A stretch of DNA of 64,000 nucleotides from Nocardioides piscis (GTDB lineage: Bacteria; Actinomycetota; Actinomycetes; Propionibacteriales; Nocardioidaceae): positions 3,163,001-3,227,000 of the forward strand of contig NZ_CP049866.1 of assembly GCF_011300215.1 (NCBI RefSeq), given 5' to 3'. The notes beneath the pieces were generated by a model that ran no database searches, was not told the origin of the DNA, and saw only the letters and a list, made by a program, of their open reading frames with translations. Below are positions 18,843 through 26,119 of this stretch, piece after piece. The position numbers and the translations under genes are program-made. Within the stretch, counting starts at the first letter, position 1; each line of letters begins with the position of its first letter.

Positions 18843-19715
18843 GTGAGGTGGACGACCCGGGATGGACGGCAACCTGCGGTTCGCGGCGTCGCGGCCGCAT
18901 CGGCGCTCTTCTGGGGTTTGCTGTTCTTCGGTGTCATCGACCTGCTGGTGCCGGTGCAGGAGACGTTCGGGTTCCATGAGGCCTATCTCCTGGAGACCGG
19001 GTGGGGCGTTCTCTACACGTTCCTGGTCAGCGCCGCGTTCGTCGTGCTGGTGGTGCGGCCGACGCTGGTGATGCCGGTCGTCCAGCTCGCCATCGTGGCT
19101 GCGAGCCTGGCAGGGACCGCGGTCGCTGCCGGGTCGTGGATCCAGCTGGCTCCGGCGGTGCTGCTCGCCCTGAGCTGCTGGGCCGTCGTGGCGCTGGCCC
19201 ACGGGCGCCCGAGGCATCTCGTCGTACGGCGAAGCCGGAGACCCGATCCGTGGGTCGGCGTGCTGGCGGTGGGCTCGGTTCCGCCGGCAGTGCTGTTCGC
19301 GGTCGACATGGTCGCGGGGTTCCGTCAGCGGCGACCTCCGCTCGACGACGACACCTGGGGCATCGACCACTGGCCCACGCAGGCAGCGATGGCGCTCGCC
19401 GTGGCTGCCGCCGCCGTGGCGGTCGCTGTCGGCATACGTGCTCGATGGTCGGGTGCGGCTGCGAGTGCCGGGTGTGTGGCAGTCGCCGCCGGCTGGTTCG
19501 GCTATTGGTCGGGCGCCTATCCGGGCCATGCCGGGAGCGCCGGCGAGGCAGGGGGCCTGGCGCTGATCGGGTGGGCCGTTGCGTTCGTGGTCGTCGTGAG
19601 CTGGCGGCTCGTCGTGCGCGCGGGCGAGGCAGGCCCGCGGGGCGGCGTGGTGGCTGATCCAGTGGCGCTCAGTCGGAGCAGTCGTAGCCGACGTCCACCA
19701 GCCTCAGCCGAGTGA
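18843..19715 (+). CDS. Multi-pass membrane protein of unknown function
   Basis: The 290-residue product has about seven or eight hydrophobic segments: ASALFWGLLFFGVIDLLVPV (about 19-38), a helix in VLYTFLVSAAFVVLVVRPTL, PVVQLAIVAASLAGTAVAAG, LAPAVLLALSCWAVVALAHG, GVLAVGSVPPAVLFAVDMVA, AAMALAVAAAAVAVAVGI, AGCVAVAAGWFGYWSGAY and LALIGWAVAFVVVVSWRLVV. I do not recognise a family. The basic, Ser/Arg-rich tail overlaps the convergent anti-sigma-like gene by 47 nt. GTG 18843 is the likely start; no strong ribosome site is visible. Confidence 0.7.
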   Translation: MRWTTRDGRQPAVRGVAAASALFWGLLFFGVIDLLVPVQETFGFHEAYLLETGWGVLYTFLVSAAFVVLVVRPTLVMPVVQLAIVAASLAGTAVAAGSWIQLAPAVLLALSCWAVVALAHGRPRHLVVRRSRRPDPWVGVLAVGSVPPAVLFAVDMVAGFRQRRPPLDDDTWGIDHWPTQAAMALAVAAAAVAVAVGIRARWSGAAASAGCVAVAAGWFGYWSGAYPGHAGSAGEAGGLALIGWAVAFVVVVSWRLVVRAGEAGPRGGVVADPVALSRSSRSRRPPASAE

Positions 19716-20811
19716 CCCGGTCAGCTGTGAAGGTGAGCTCGTAGTCAGCGGTGGCAGACGCCCTGACAAGGACCACGGGACCACTCACCTCCTCGAAGGG
19801 ATAGGTGTCGAGGACCTGCTCCCGACCGGCTCCCACACCGATACCGTCTGGAGTCGTCACATCCCGCGGGACCTCGATGCTGACCAGCCGGCCCGACCCC
19901 GAGAACCACCCCGTGCCGGCCGCGACCTCGGCCGTGGTGCACTCCCCCGCGTCGCTGGAATCCACCTCGACGCTCGGATCGAGGTCCTCCGACGACCTGC
20001 CCAGTCGTAGCGGTCCCCAACCCTCGGGTTGCAGGACGTCGGGATCGTCGCGCCAGGCGCACCCCTCCTCGGTCATGGTGCACATCTGCCGATCCATCAG
20101 CCAGCCGACCTGGGTGCGGACCCAGCGAGCCAGGTCCTCCATCGCAACCCCGTGCACCTCACGCTCCTGGACGACGAGCAGGTTGGGTCCGAGGCGGACG
20201 ATCTGGACGACGTCCGGGAAGTCCGCCCTGGTCCCGGGGCCGTCTCCGTCGCGCGTCACCACCCACCCCGGCTCACCGTGCTCCGGCGCCCACCGCACGG
20301 TGGTGGTCCACGTGCGACCCCGTTCGTCGGTGAAGCGCGGGCAGCCCCTGAACTCGGCGGCGAGGCCGGCGGCAGCCGCTTCCGCCGTGCTCGCGTCCGG
20401 ATAGACACTCAGTCCGCGGGCACTCAGGTCGCTTCCCTGGGACACCCTCACGAACTGGTGGGCGATCGCACCCTCGGCGAACGCGGACGTCTCGCCGCAG
20501 ACCAAGAGCTTCAGTGCACCGGGGTGGGCCGTGGGGCGCTCGGGAATCCGTGACATCCCGGACGCCAGGTCGAGCTGCGGCGGGATCAGCGACTCGACAC
20601 CCGGCGAGTCGACCGGACCCGAGTCGGAGCTCGGCGGCTCACCCAGAAGCAGGGACAGGCCTCCCACGAGCGTCGCTGCGGCGAACGCCGTACCGACGAG
20701 GACCAGCCCGGCACGGCGACGACGCAACCTGTCCCCGCGGCGACGGACCTCCGCAGGAGGAAGCGAGGACACCTGGTCAGGGTCGCGCAGCGGAGCGAAG
20801 ATGTCAGACAT
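19669..20811 (-). CDS. Single-pass membrane protein paired with sigma factor (putative anti-sigma)
   Basis: The 380-residue protein has a short cytosolic N-terminus (residues 1-34, Arg-rich), one transmembrane helix (about 35-57, AGLVLVGTAFAAATLVGGLSL) and a large outer domain with four to six Cys. The start ATG overlaps the end of the sigma gene by 8 nt, the usual layout for a sigma and its regulator. It lacks the HxxxCxxC zinc anti-sigma motif, so the role is inferred from position and topology only. The outer domain resembles the uncharacterised lipoprotein-like or secreted domains often found beside SigE-family sigma genes. Confidence 0.68.
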   Translation of the reverse strand: MSDIFAPLRDPDQVSSLPPAEVRRRGDRLRRRRAGLVLVGTAFAAATLVGGLSLLLGEPPSSDSGPVDSPGVESLIPPQLDLASGMSRIPERPTAHPGALKLLVCGETSAFAEGAIAHQFVRVSQGSDLSARGLSVYPDASTAEAAAAGLAAEFRGCPRFTDERGRTWTTTVRWAPEHGEPGWVVTRDGDGPGTRADFPDVVQIVRLGPNLLVVQEREVHGVAMEDLARWVRTQVGWLMDRQMCTMTEEGCAWRDDPDVLQPEGWGPLRLGRSSEDLDPSVEVDSSDAGECTTAEVAAGTGWFSGSGRLVSIEVPRDVTTPDGIGVGAGREQVLDTYPFEEVSGPVVLVRASATADYELTFTADRVTRLRLVDVGYDCSD

Positions 20812-21295
20812 GGCGGGCGCCCTCCTCGGCCAGCAATGAGTGCAGCGTCGCCCGGCCCCGCGACAGACGGGCCTTGACGGTGCCCACGGGGGCGCGGACC
20901 ACGACGGCGACCTCGGCGACGGGCAGGTCGCAGAGATGGTGGAGCACCAGCGCGTGCCGCTGTTCCACCGGCAGCTGGCTCAGCGCCCGCATCAGCTCGA
21001 TCCTCGCCTCGTCAGGGGGTGGCTCGCTGCGAACGGGCTGCAGCGCTCGGTCTGGACTGCGGCGGGAACGGACTGTGTGACGCCAACGGCTGACCGCCAG
21101 ACGGTATGCCGTCAGGCGCACCCAGGCCTCGGGAGAGCCGGAGCCGTCGAGCTCGCGGCGACGCGACCACGCCCGGACGAAGGCCTCCTGGACGCAGTCT
21201 CGCGCCTCCTCGCGATCCCCGACCAGGGCATAGAGCTGATTCACGAGCCTGCTGAACGCGATCGTGTACAAGGCGTCGAACTCATCGGCTTCCAT
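20804..21295 (-). CDS. SigE-family RNA polymerase sigma factor
   Basis: A 163-residue ECF-type sigma-70 factor. Region 2 spans about residues 8-75 (LVNQLYALVGDREEARDCVQEAFVRAW, binding the -10 element); region 4 about 105-155 (LPVEQRHALVLHHLCDLPVAEVAVVVRAPVGTVKARLSRGR, a helix-turn-helix for the -35). ATG 21295 has GGGAGG 6 nt upstream and is preferred to ATG 21313. It is followed by an overlapping membrane protein that may hold it inactive, and is divergent from the metF-like gene. A possible autoregulated promoter lies just upstream. The stimulus is unknown. Confidence 0.9.
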   Translation of the reverse strand: MEADEFDALYTIAFSRLVNQLYALVGDREEARDCVQEAFVRAWSRRRELDGSGSPEAWVRLTAYRLAVSRWRHTVRSRRSPDRALQPVRSEPPPDEARIELMRALSQLPVEQRHALVLHHLCDLPVAEVAVVVRAPVGTVKARLSRGRATLHSLLAEEGARHV

Positions 21296-21317
21296 GAGGC
21301 CTCCCTGTCTCATGCTA

Positions 21318-21345
21318 GATACGCCTCAGGAGCCCGCCAGGTTGC
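21318..21345 (-). promoter_or_regulatory. Candidate ECF promoter of the sigma gene
   Basis: Read on the minus strand, GCAACC (21340-21345) and CGTATC (21318-21323) are 16 nt apart and lie 22-50 nt before the sigma start codon. An AAC-containing -35 and a CGT-type -10 are typical of promoters used by ECF/SigE-type sigma factors, which often drive their own genes. This is inferred by pattern only. The core CCAGGTTGCA recurs after the metF-like gene at 22306-22315. Confidence 0.4.
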
Positions 21346-21364
21346 AACGCGTTACGGTCCGCAG

Positions 21365-22291
21365 GTGGAGCTGCAGCAACGCATCATCGACGGCCGGGGC
21401 GAGTTCCTGCTCTTCGCCCTGACTCCACCGCGCCAGACTGCCTCGCCGGAACGGGCCCAGGAGATCGCCGACATCACGGTGAAGCGCCTGGAGTCCCTGG
21501 AAGTGGACGGCCTGGTCCTCTATGACATCGACGACGAGAGTGACCGCAACCCGCACGAGCGCCCGTTCCCGTTCCTGCCGACGATGGACCCGGCCGACTA
21601 CTTGTCGCGCTACTTCGACGTCGGGAACATCCCCGTCGTGGTCTACAGGGCTGTCGGGAAGTACGCCGAGGCTGACCTCGAGTCATGGCTGCGGGCCCAG
21701 GATCCCGCCCGCCGGCTGTCGGTGTTCGTCGGGGCGGCTTCGCGGGACAAGCCGGTCACCACCTCCTTGGGGCGTGCGCTGACCCTGCGAGCGCAGACGC
21801 GCCCCGACCTTCTCCTCGGCGGGGTCGCCATCCCTGAGCGGCATGCACGAAGTGGCGATGAGCACCTGCGCCTGCTGCGGAAGCAGGCCGCTGGTTGTTC
21901 CTTCTTCGTCACGCAGGTGGTCTACGACGTGACTGCCGCCAAGAACCTCGTTTCGGACTATCGCTACGAGTGCCTCGCGCACGGTGTGTCCCCGGCGCCG
22001 ATCGTCTTCACCTTCTCGGTGTGCGGCTCCACGAAGACGCTCGACTTCCTCAGGTGGCTGGGCGTGGACGTGCCGCGTTGGATCGAGAACGAGCTCTTGC
22101 ACGCGGACGACACCCTCGAGGCGTCCTTCGAGTACGCCCTGACCGCTGCTCGGGAGCTGATGGCCTACTGTCGCCGCCTCGGCGTGCCGTTCGGGCTCAA
22201 TGTCGAGAGCGTCTCCAGCCGACGCGACGAGATCGAGGCATCGGTGGACCTCGCAGGCCACCTGCGGGGCGAGCTGCACCGCCAGGACTAG
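21365..22291 (+). CDS. Methylenetetrahydrofolate reductase family protein
   Basis: The 308-residue product looks like a MetF-type FAD-linked TIM barrel. It begins with a strand LLFALTPPRQ, has VDGLVLYDIDDES (about residues 45-57) and VFVGAASRD, and then KQAAGCSFFVTQVVYDV (about 175-191), which resembles the flavin/folate segment GADFFITQ of MTHFR. The final VPFGLNVESVSSRRDEI is also typical. Canonical MTHFR reduces methylene- to methyl-THF for methionine synthesis. This is a divergent member and may act on another substrate. GTG 21365 is used; no better start is seen. It is divergent from the sigma gene. Confidence 0.75.
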   Translation: MELQQRIIDGRGEFLLFALTPPRQTASPERAQEIADITVKRLESLEVDGLVLYDIDDESDRNPHERPFPFLPTMDPADYLSRYFDVGNIPVVVYRAVGKYAEADLESWLRAQDPARRLSVFVGAASRDKPVTTSLGRALTLRAQTRPDLLLGGVAIPERHARSGDEHLRLLRKQAAGCSFFVTQVVYDVTAAKNLVSDYRYECLAHGVSPAPIVFTFSVCGSTKTLDFLRWLGVDVPRWIENELLHADDTLEASFEYALTAARELMAYCRRLGVPFGLNVESVSSRRDEIEASVDLAGHLRGELHRQD

Positions 22292-22298
22292 GTGATGG

Positions 22299-22320
22299 GG
22301 GGCTGCCAGGTTGCAGCCCC
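22299..22320 (+). terminator. Hairpin after the metF-like gene
   Basis: GGGGCTGC and GCAGCCCC form a perfect 8-bp stem around the 6-nt loop CAGGTT, beginning 8 nt after the stop codon of the metF-like gene and ending 16 nt before the next start. The strong stem suggests a terminator or processing site, but no T-run follows, so it is tentative. Confidence 0.5.
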
Positions 22321-22336
22321 GAGCAATGATGGGCCC

Positions 22337-22825
22337 GTGAGTGACGACGTCGATCGAGCGACAGAGTCCGTGTGGGACTACCCCCGGCCCCCGGCCCTGG
22401 TCCCGTCGCGCGAGCGCGTGGTCATCGAGCTGGATGGCGAGGTGGTGGCCGACACCCGGCAATCCCTGCGGGTGCTGGAGACGACGCATCCACCCGTCTA
22501 CTACGTCCCCGGCGACGCCGTCCGTCCCGGCTTGCTCAGGCCGGTCCCCGGGACGACGTGGTGCGAGTTCAAGGGATCTGCGTCGTACTTCGATGTGGTC
22601 TGCCCCAGCGGTCGGGTGGTTCCCCGGGCAGCTTGGCACTACCCCCAACCCACCTCGGGCTACGAGGCGCTCGTCGACCACGTCGCGTTCTATCCCGGTC
22701 GGATGGATCGGTGCACGGTCGATGGTGAGACTGTCCTGGCCCAGCAGGGCGACTTCTATGGCGGCTGGATCACCAGCAAGGTGACTGGCCCCTTCAAGGG
22801 GGCAGCGGGAACCGTCGGCTGGTAG
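22337..22825 (+). CDS. DUF427 domain protein
   Basis: The 162-residue product has the DUF427 fold signature: WDYPRPPALVPSRERVVIELDGEVVADTRQSLRVLETTHPPVYYVP (about residues 13-58), then CEFKGSASYFDV and YPQPTSGYEALVDHVAFYPGRMD. DUF427 proteins are small cupin-like beta proteins of unknown role, frequent in actinobacteria. The ending DFYGGWITSKVTGPFKG with conserved Tyr/Trp residues is typical. GTG 22337 is the likely start. It may be read with the metF-like gene through the intervening hairpin. Confidence 0.85.
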   Translation: MSDDVDRATESVWDYPRPPALVPSRERVVIELDGEVVADTRQSLRVLETTHPPVYYVPGDAVRPGLLRPVPGTTWCEFKGSASYFDVVCPSGRVVPRAAWHYPQPTSGYEALVDHVAFYPGRMDRCTVDGETVLAQQGDFYGGWITSKVTGPFKGAAGTVGW

Positions 22826-22894
22826 GGCGGGCGACTGCCCCGGACCCTGCGATCGCCTTGCGTTCCGCTTGCGCCCGGGCTCGTCAGTGAGTCC

Positions 22895-23452
22895 TCAGCT
22901 CATCCACTCGCGTTCGAGGATGGCGAAGAGGAGGTCGTCGGTCCACTCATCCTTCGCCCAGGTGCTCTCGACAAGGTGACCTTCCCGGCGCATTCCCACG
23001 GCAGCCAGCACCTTGGCCGAGGGGACGTTGCGGGAGTCGCACGAGGCAGTCACGCGATGCTTGTCGAGGTGGCCGAACAAGAAGCGCAGCAGCAGCGAGA
23101 CGGCCTCGCGCGCGTAGCCGACTCCCTGATGCTCAGGAGCGACGGTGAACCCGATCTCGACCGTCCTCTCATCATGTGCCTGGGACGCAAACGCACAGTC
23201 TCCGACCAGTGCACCGTCCCCGGTGCGGGCGATCGCGATCTGCAGCCAGTCCCCGGGCACATCGGTGGGCGCCGTCGCCATGGTGGTCACGAATTCCGTG
23301 GCATGTTCGATGGGGTACGGCGCATCCCACCCCTGGTACCGCGCCACGGCCGGGTCCGACCTGTACCTGGCGAAGGTCTCGATGTCGGACGCCCGGAAGC
23401 GGCGAAGATGCAGCCTGGGCGTGCGCAGCTGCGTGAACTCGTCGTCCGTCAT
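22895..23452 (-). CDS. GNAT family N-acetyltransferase (RimJ/RimL type)
   Basis: A 185-residue acetyltransferase that would move an acetyl group from acetyl-CoA to an amine. LRTPRLHLRRFRASDIETFARYRSDP (about residues 9-34) is the usual start of RimJ/RimL members; IGFTVAPEHQGVGYAREAV (about 101-119) is the CoA-binding motif A with QGVGYA; VTASCDSRNVPSAKVLAAVGMRREG is motif B. Such proteins modify ribosomal proteins or small amines or antibiotics; the substrate here cannot be told. It is upstream of, and in the same direction as, nothing obvious: kshB ends 72 nt beyond its start on the same strand. Confidence 0.87.
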   Translation of the reverse strand: MTDDEFTQLRTPRLHLRRFRASDIETFARYRSDPAVARYQGWDAPYPIEHATEFVTTMATAPTDVPGDWLQIAIARTGDGALVGDCAFASQAHDERTVEIGFTVAPEHQGVGYAREAVSLLLRFLFGHLDKHRVTASCDSRNVPSAKVLAAVGMRREGHLVESTWAKDEWTDDLLFAILEREWMS

Positions 23453-23524
23453 GCACCCAGTGTCGCTGCTGTTCGCGCACTGCCGCTGCGCTCGCGCCGT
23501 GCGGTGGCCGACCGACGCTGCCGG

Positions 23525-24613
23525 TCAGCTGTAGCTGACCTTCACCGTCTCCTCGGACGCAGGCACCGACTGGCACCCCAGCCGGATGCCTTCAGCCAGG
23601 TCCTCGGCATCGAGCACGTCGTTGCGCAGCATGGTGACCTCGCCCGACACCAACCGGATCGCGCAGGCTGAGCACTCCCCCTCCCGGCAGGAGTACGGCG
23701 CCTTGACGCCCTTCGACTCCAGGAAGTCGAGCAGCTTCTCCCCCGCCTGCCAGTCATCGAAGACGTGCTGCTCGCCATCGAGCTCGACCTCGACCTTCAC
23801 CGGTCCGGTCGGGCCGGCGGGCGGCGCCTCGTCGGCCTCGTCGGCGTCGTCGGCCTCGGCCAGGCTGGCCTGGGCGGCGAGGACCTCCTCGACGTCGCCG
23901 AACGGGTTGCCGCCGAGGCTGACGAACTTCTCCTGGTGGCGGCGGGCGCGGGGGAAGTCGAGCGCGCGCAGCGCGTTGGAGACGGCCGACATGTACGGCG
24001 CCGGGCCGCAGCAATAGCTGGTCCAGGAGGAGTATGCGCTCGCGAACTCGCGCAGCTGGGCCTCGCTCGGCAGGCTCTGGACCGACTCCAGCCAGTGGAA
24101 GACCTGCAGACGACCGGGGTGCTCGGCGGCGAGCGCGGTGAGGGCCTCGGCGAAGATGACCGACCGCTCGTCGCGGTTGGCGTAGAAGAGCACGACGCGT
24201 CCGCTGTGGTCACGCATCGCCGTACGGACGATGGAGAGGATCGGCGTGATCCCCGAACCCCCGGCGAAGAGCAGCAGGTCGGCGCTCCAGTCCTTCGGCG
24301 TGAAGATCCCCGACGGCGGCAGCACCCGCACCCGGTCGCCTGCCCTGAGGTTGTCGTTGAGCCAGTTCGACGCATAGCCGCCGACCGTCCGCTTGACCGT
24401 GACGGTCAGGGGCTCGCCGGGTGGGGTGCAGATCGAGTAGCAGCGCGCGACCAGGCCCGTCTCCTCCGAAGGCACCCCGAGGGTCAGGAACTGCCCGGGC
24501 GCGAACGCGAAGAGATCGGCAGCCTCGTCGGGGACCGAGAAGACGATGGACGAGGCGTCCTCGGTCTCGCGGACGACCTCGGTCACCTCGAGGAAGAACG
24601 AGTCAGTATCCAT
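23525..24613 (-). CDS. kshB: 3-ketosteroid 9-alpha-monooxygenase reductase (KshB)
   Basis: KshB passes electrons from NADH to KshA, which hydroxylates C9 of 3-ketosteroids and opens ring B. The 362-residue protein has an N-terminal FAD domain (residues about 8-105, with the flavin motif RCYSIC), a NAD-binding domain (LLLFAGGSGITPILSIVRTA and YCCGPAPYM), and a C-terminal plant-type [2Fe-2S] ferredoxin domain with SCREGECSACAIRL and a distant GCQS Cys as the four ligands. An acidic insert (EADDADEADEAPPAG) joins the last two domains. The ATG at 24613 overlaps the upstream small gene by 11 nt, giving a kshA-orf-kshB coupled operon. Confidence 0.93.
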   Translation of the reverse strand: MDTDSFFLEVTEVVRETEDASSIVFSVPDEAADLFAFAPGQFLTLGVPSEETGLVARCYSICTPPGEPLTVTVKRTVGGYASNWLNDNLRAGDRVRVLPPSGIFTPKDWSADLLLFAGGSGITPILSIVRTAMRDHSGRVVLFYANRDERSVIFAEALTALAAEHPGRLQVFHWLESVQSLPSEAQLREFASAYSSWTSYCCGPAPYMSAVSNALRALDFPRARRHQEKFVSLGGNPFGDVEEVLAAQASLAEADDADEADEAPPAGPTGPVKVEVELDGEQHVFDDWQAGEKLLDFLESKGVKAPYSCREGECSACAIRLVSGEVTMLRNDVLDAEDLAEGIRLGCQSVPASEETVKVSYS

Positions 24614-24905
24614 CCTGGGCTCCGATCGTGAGCTCGCCGTCGCGCACGGCAGCGTCGATGCTCGCCTGCATGCGCGGGCACGACTGGTGAACACTACGCC
24701 CGCCGGGCTGCTGGTCCTGACGACGGAACTCCGCGCACTCGGCCAGGGACCCAGAGCTCCACTGGATCGAGGTGTGGTGCTCGGAGTTCTTCTTCACCCC
24801 GACGCGGGCCAGGCAGTCGAGGCACGCGACCTCGGTCAGCCGCGCCCGTGTGTAGAGACGCTGGTCCTCGAGCGTGTCCGGGCTGGTCGGGAGGATGTAG
24901 GCCAT
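24603..24905 (-). CDS. Small unknown Cys-containing protein between kshA and kshB
   Basis: A 100-residue protein starting MAYILPTSPDTLEDQRLYTR. It has four Cys (28, 31, 57 and 76), the first two as CLDC, and His at 43, 44 and 73, so a structural metal or cluster site is plausible. I do not recognise the family. Its ATG shares one base with the kshA stop (TGATG) and its own stop lies inside kshB, so the three are translationally coupled. That position suggests a role in the Ksh system, such as assembly, a third electron or stabilising component, or simply a co-regulated protein. No transmembrane segment or signal is seen. Confidence 0.78.
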   Translation of the reverse strand: MAYILPTSPDTLEDQRLYTRARLTEVACLDCLARVGVKKNSEHHTSIQWSSGSLAECAEFRRQDQQPGGRSVHQSCPRMQASIDAAVRDGELTIGAQDGY

Positions 24906-26074
24906 CACACGCCGCCACCGGCGGTGGGCGCGGGGACGCCCTCGCCAGCAGCACGGTCCTCGGCCTGCTTGCGGGCGAGGTTCTCCTCGACCTCGGCGCG
25001 CCAGAACTCGTTGGCCTTGGTGGTGTCGACCTCGAACTCGAAGCGCTCGGTCATCTCGTCGGTGACGTCGGCCCTGTCGACGTAGAACTGCTCGTACCAG
25101 CGACGCAGCTGGTAGACAGGGCCGTCCTCCTCGCACAGGAGCGGGTTCTGCACCGGCGCCTTGTTGAGCCAGATGTGGACGTCCTGCATGAAGCCGTCAC
25201 CGAACATGTCGGAGTACTTCTTGGAGATGTAGGTCGCCGTCTTGTCGTCGAGGCCCTCGGGCTTCTCCACGCACAGGCCGTACTGCAGCTTGAACGAGTT
25301 GGGCCCCGTCGGCACGTGGCAGTTGATCAGGATGACCTTGGTCAGGAAGCCCTTGTAGTCGGTCTCGAGCCAGTTGACCATGAAGGACGGGCCGTAGTAG
25401 GTCGCCTCGGACTTGAGGATGAGGTCCTCGTCGCCATACCCCTCACCGGCCATGTCGGGACGACCCGTCGACTCCATGAACTGGGTGGCCATGTGGCCCT
25501 CGAACACGTTGCGGAAGTTGGTCGGGAACGCGAAGTGGATGTAGAAGAAATGAGCCATGTCGACCACGTTGTCGACGATCTCGCGACAGTGGGCGTTGGG
25601 GACGTCGAGGACGTTCCACGTCCAGTCGGTGTAGCGGTCGGTGCCGATGCCCTCGAGCTCGGGCGGCAGGATCTCGTGGTCGGCGGCGCCGCCCTCGACG
25701 TCGTGCCACACCATCAGCAGGCCGTTGCGGACCACCGACTCGTAGCGGACCGTGCGGGCTCGCAGCGGCACCCGGCGGGCATACGGGATCGCCTTGCACT
25801 TCCCGTCGCCGCCCCAGCGCCAGTCGTGGAACGGGCAGGCGATCTCGTCGCCCTTGACCGATCCCTGGGTCAGGTCGCCGCCCATGTGGCGGCAGTAGCC
25901 GTCGAGGACGTTGACGTTGCCCTGGGTGTCGGACCACACCACCAGCTTGCCGCCGAAGGCCTCCACCGAGTGGGGCTTGCCGTCGCGGAAGTCGGCGGCA
26001 CGGCCGAGGCAGTGCCAGCCGCGGGCGAAGCGCTCGGGGGCGGTGCCGGTGTCGAGCATGCGAGTGTCACTCAT
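24905..26074 (-). CDS. kshA: 3-ketosteroid 9-alpha-monooxygenase oxygenase (KshA)
   Basis: KshA is the terminal Rieske oxygenase that adds a 9-alpha hydroxyl to androstadienedione or its CoA thioesters, triggering ring B cleavage. In the 389-residue product, the Rieske ligands are Cys61 and His63 (YCRHMGGDL) and Cys80 and His83 (CPFHDWRW). The mononuclear iron site uses His175 and His180 in VDMAHFFYIHF, six residues earlier than my memory of the M. tuberculosis enzyme. ATG 26074 gives the family length (about 380-390). A KstR-type palindrome lies 14-37 nt upstream, shared with divergent fadE26. Electrons come from kshB, two genes downstream. Confidence 0.96.
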   Translation of the reverse strand: MSDTRMLDTGTAPERFARGWHCLGRAADFRDGKPHSVEAFGGKLVVWSDTQGNVNVLDGYCRHMGGDLTQGSVKGDEIACPFHDWRWGGDGKCKAIPYARRVPLRARTVRYESVVRNGLLMVWHDVEGGAADHEILPPELEGIGTDRYTDWTWNVLDVPNAHCREIVDNVVDMAHFFYIHFAFPTNFRNVFEGHMATQFMESTGRPDMAGEGYGDEDLILKSEATYYGPSFMVNWLETDYKGFLTKVILINCHVPTGPNSFKLQYGLCVEKPEGLDDKTATYISKKYSDMFGDGFMQDVHIWLNKAPVQNPLLCEEDGPVYQLRRWYEQFYVDRADVTDEMTERFEFEVDTTKANEFWRAEVEENLARKQAEDRAAGEGVPAPTAGGGV

Positions 26075-26087
26075 GGGTTCATTATGG

Positions 26088-26111
26088 ACTAGAACGAGAA
26101 CACGTTCTAGT
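26088..26111. promoter_or_regulatory. KstR-type operator, kshA/fadE26 divergent promoter
   Basis: The 24-bp site is a near-perfect palindrome with outer arms ACTAGAACG and CGTTCTAGT separated by 6 nt. Within it, GAGAACACGTTCTA (26096-26109) fits the KstR motif TNNAACNNGTTNNA with one mismatch. It starts 14 nt before kshA and ends 8 nt before fadE26, so one repressor dimer, or two overlapping dimers, could control both. KstR is the TetR repressor of sterol genes that is released by steroid-CoA intermediates. The assignment rests on motif and gene context. Confidence 0.82.
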
Positions 26112-26119
26112 CTCGGCCC

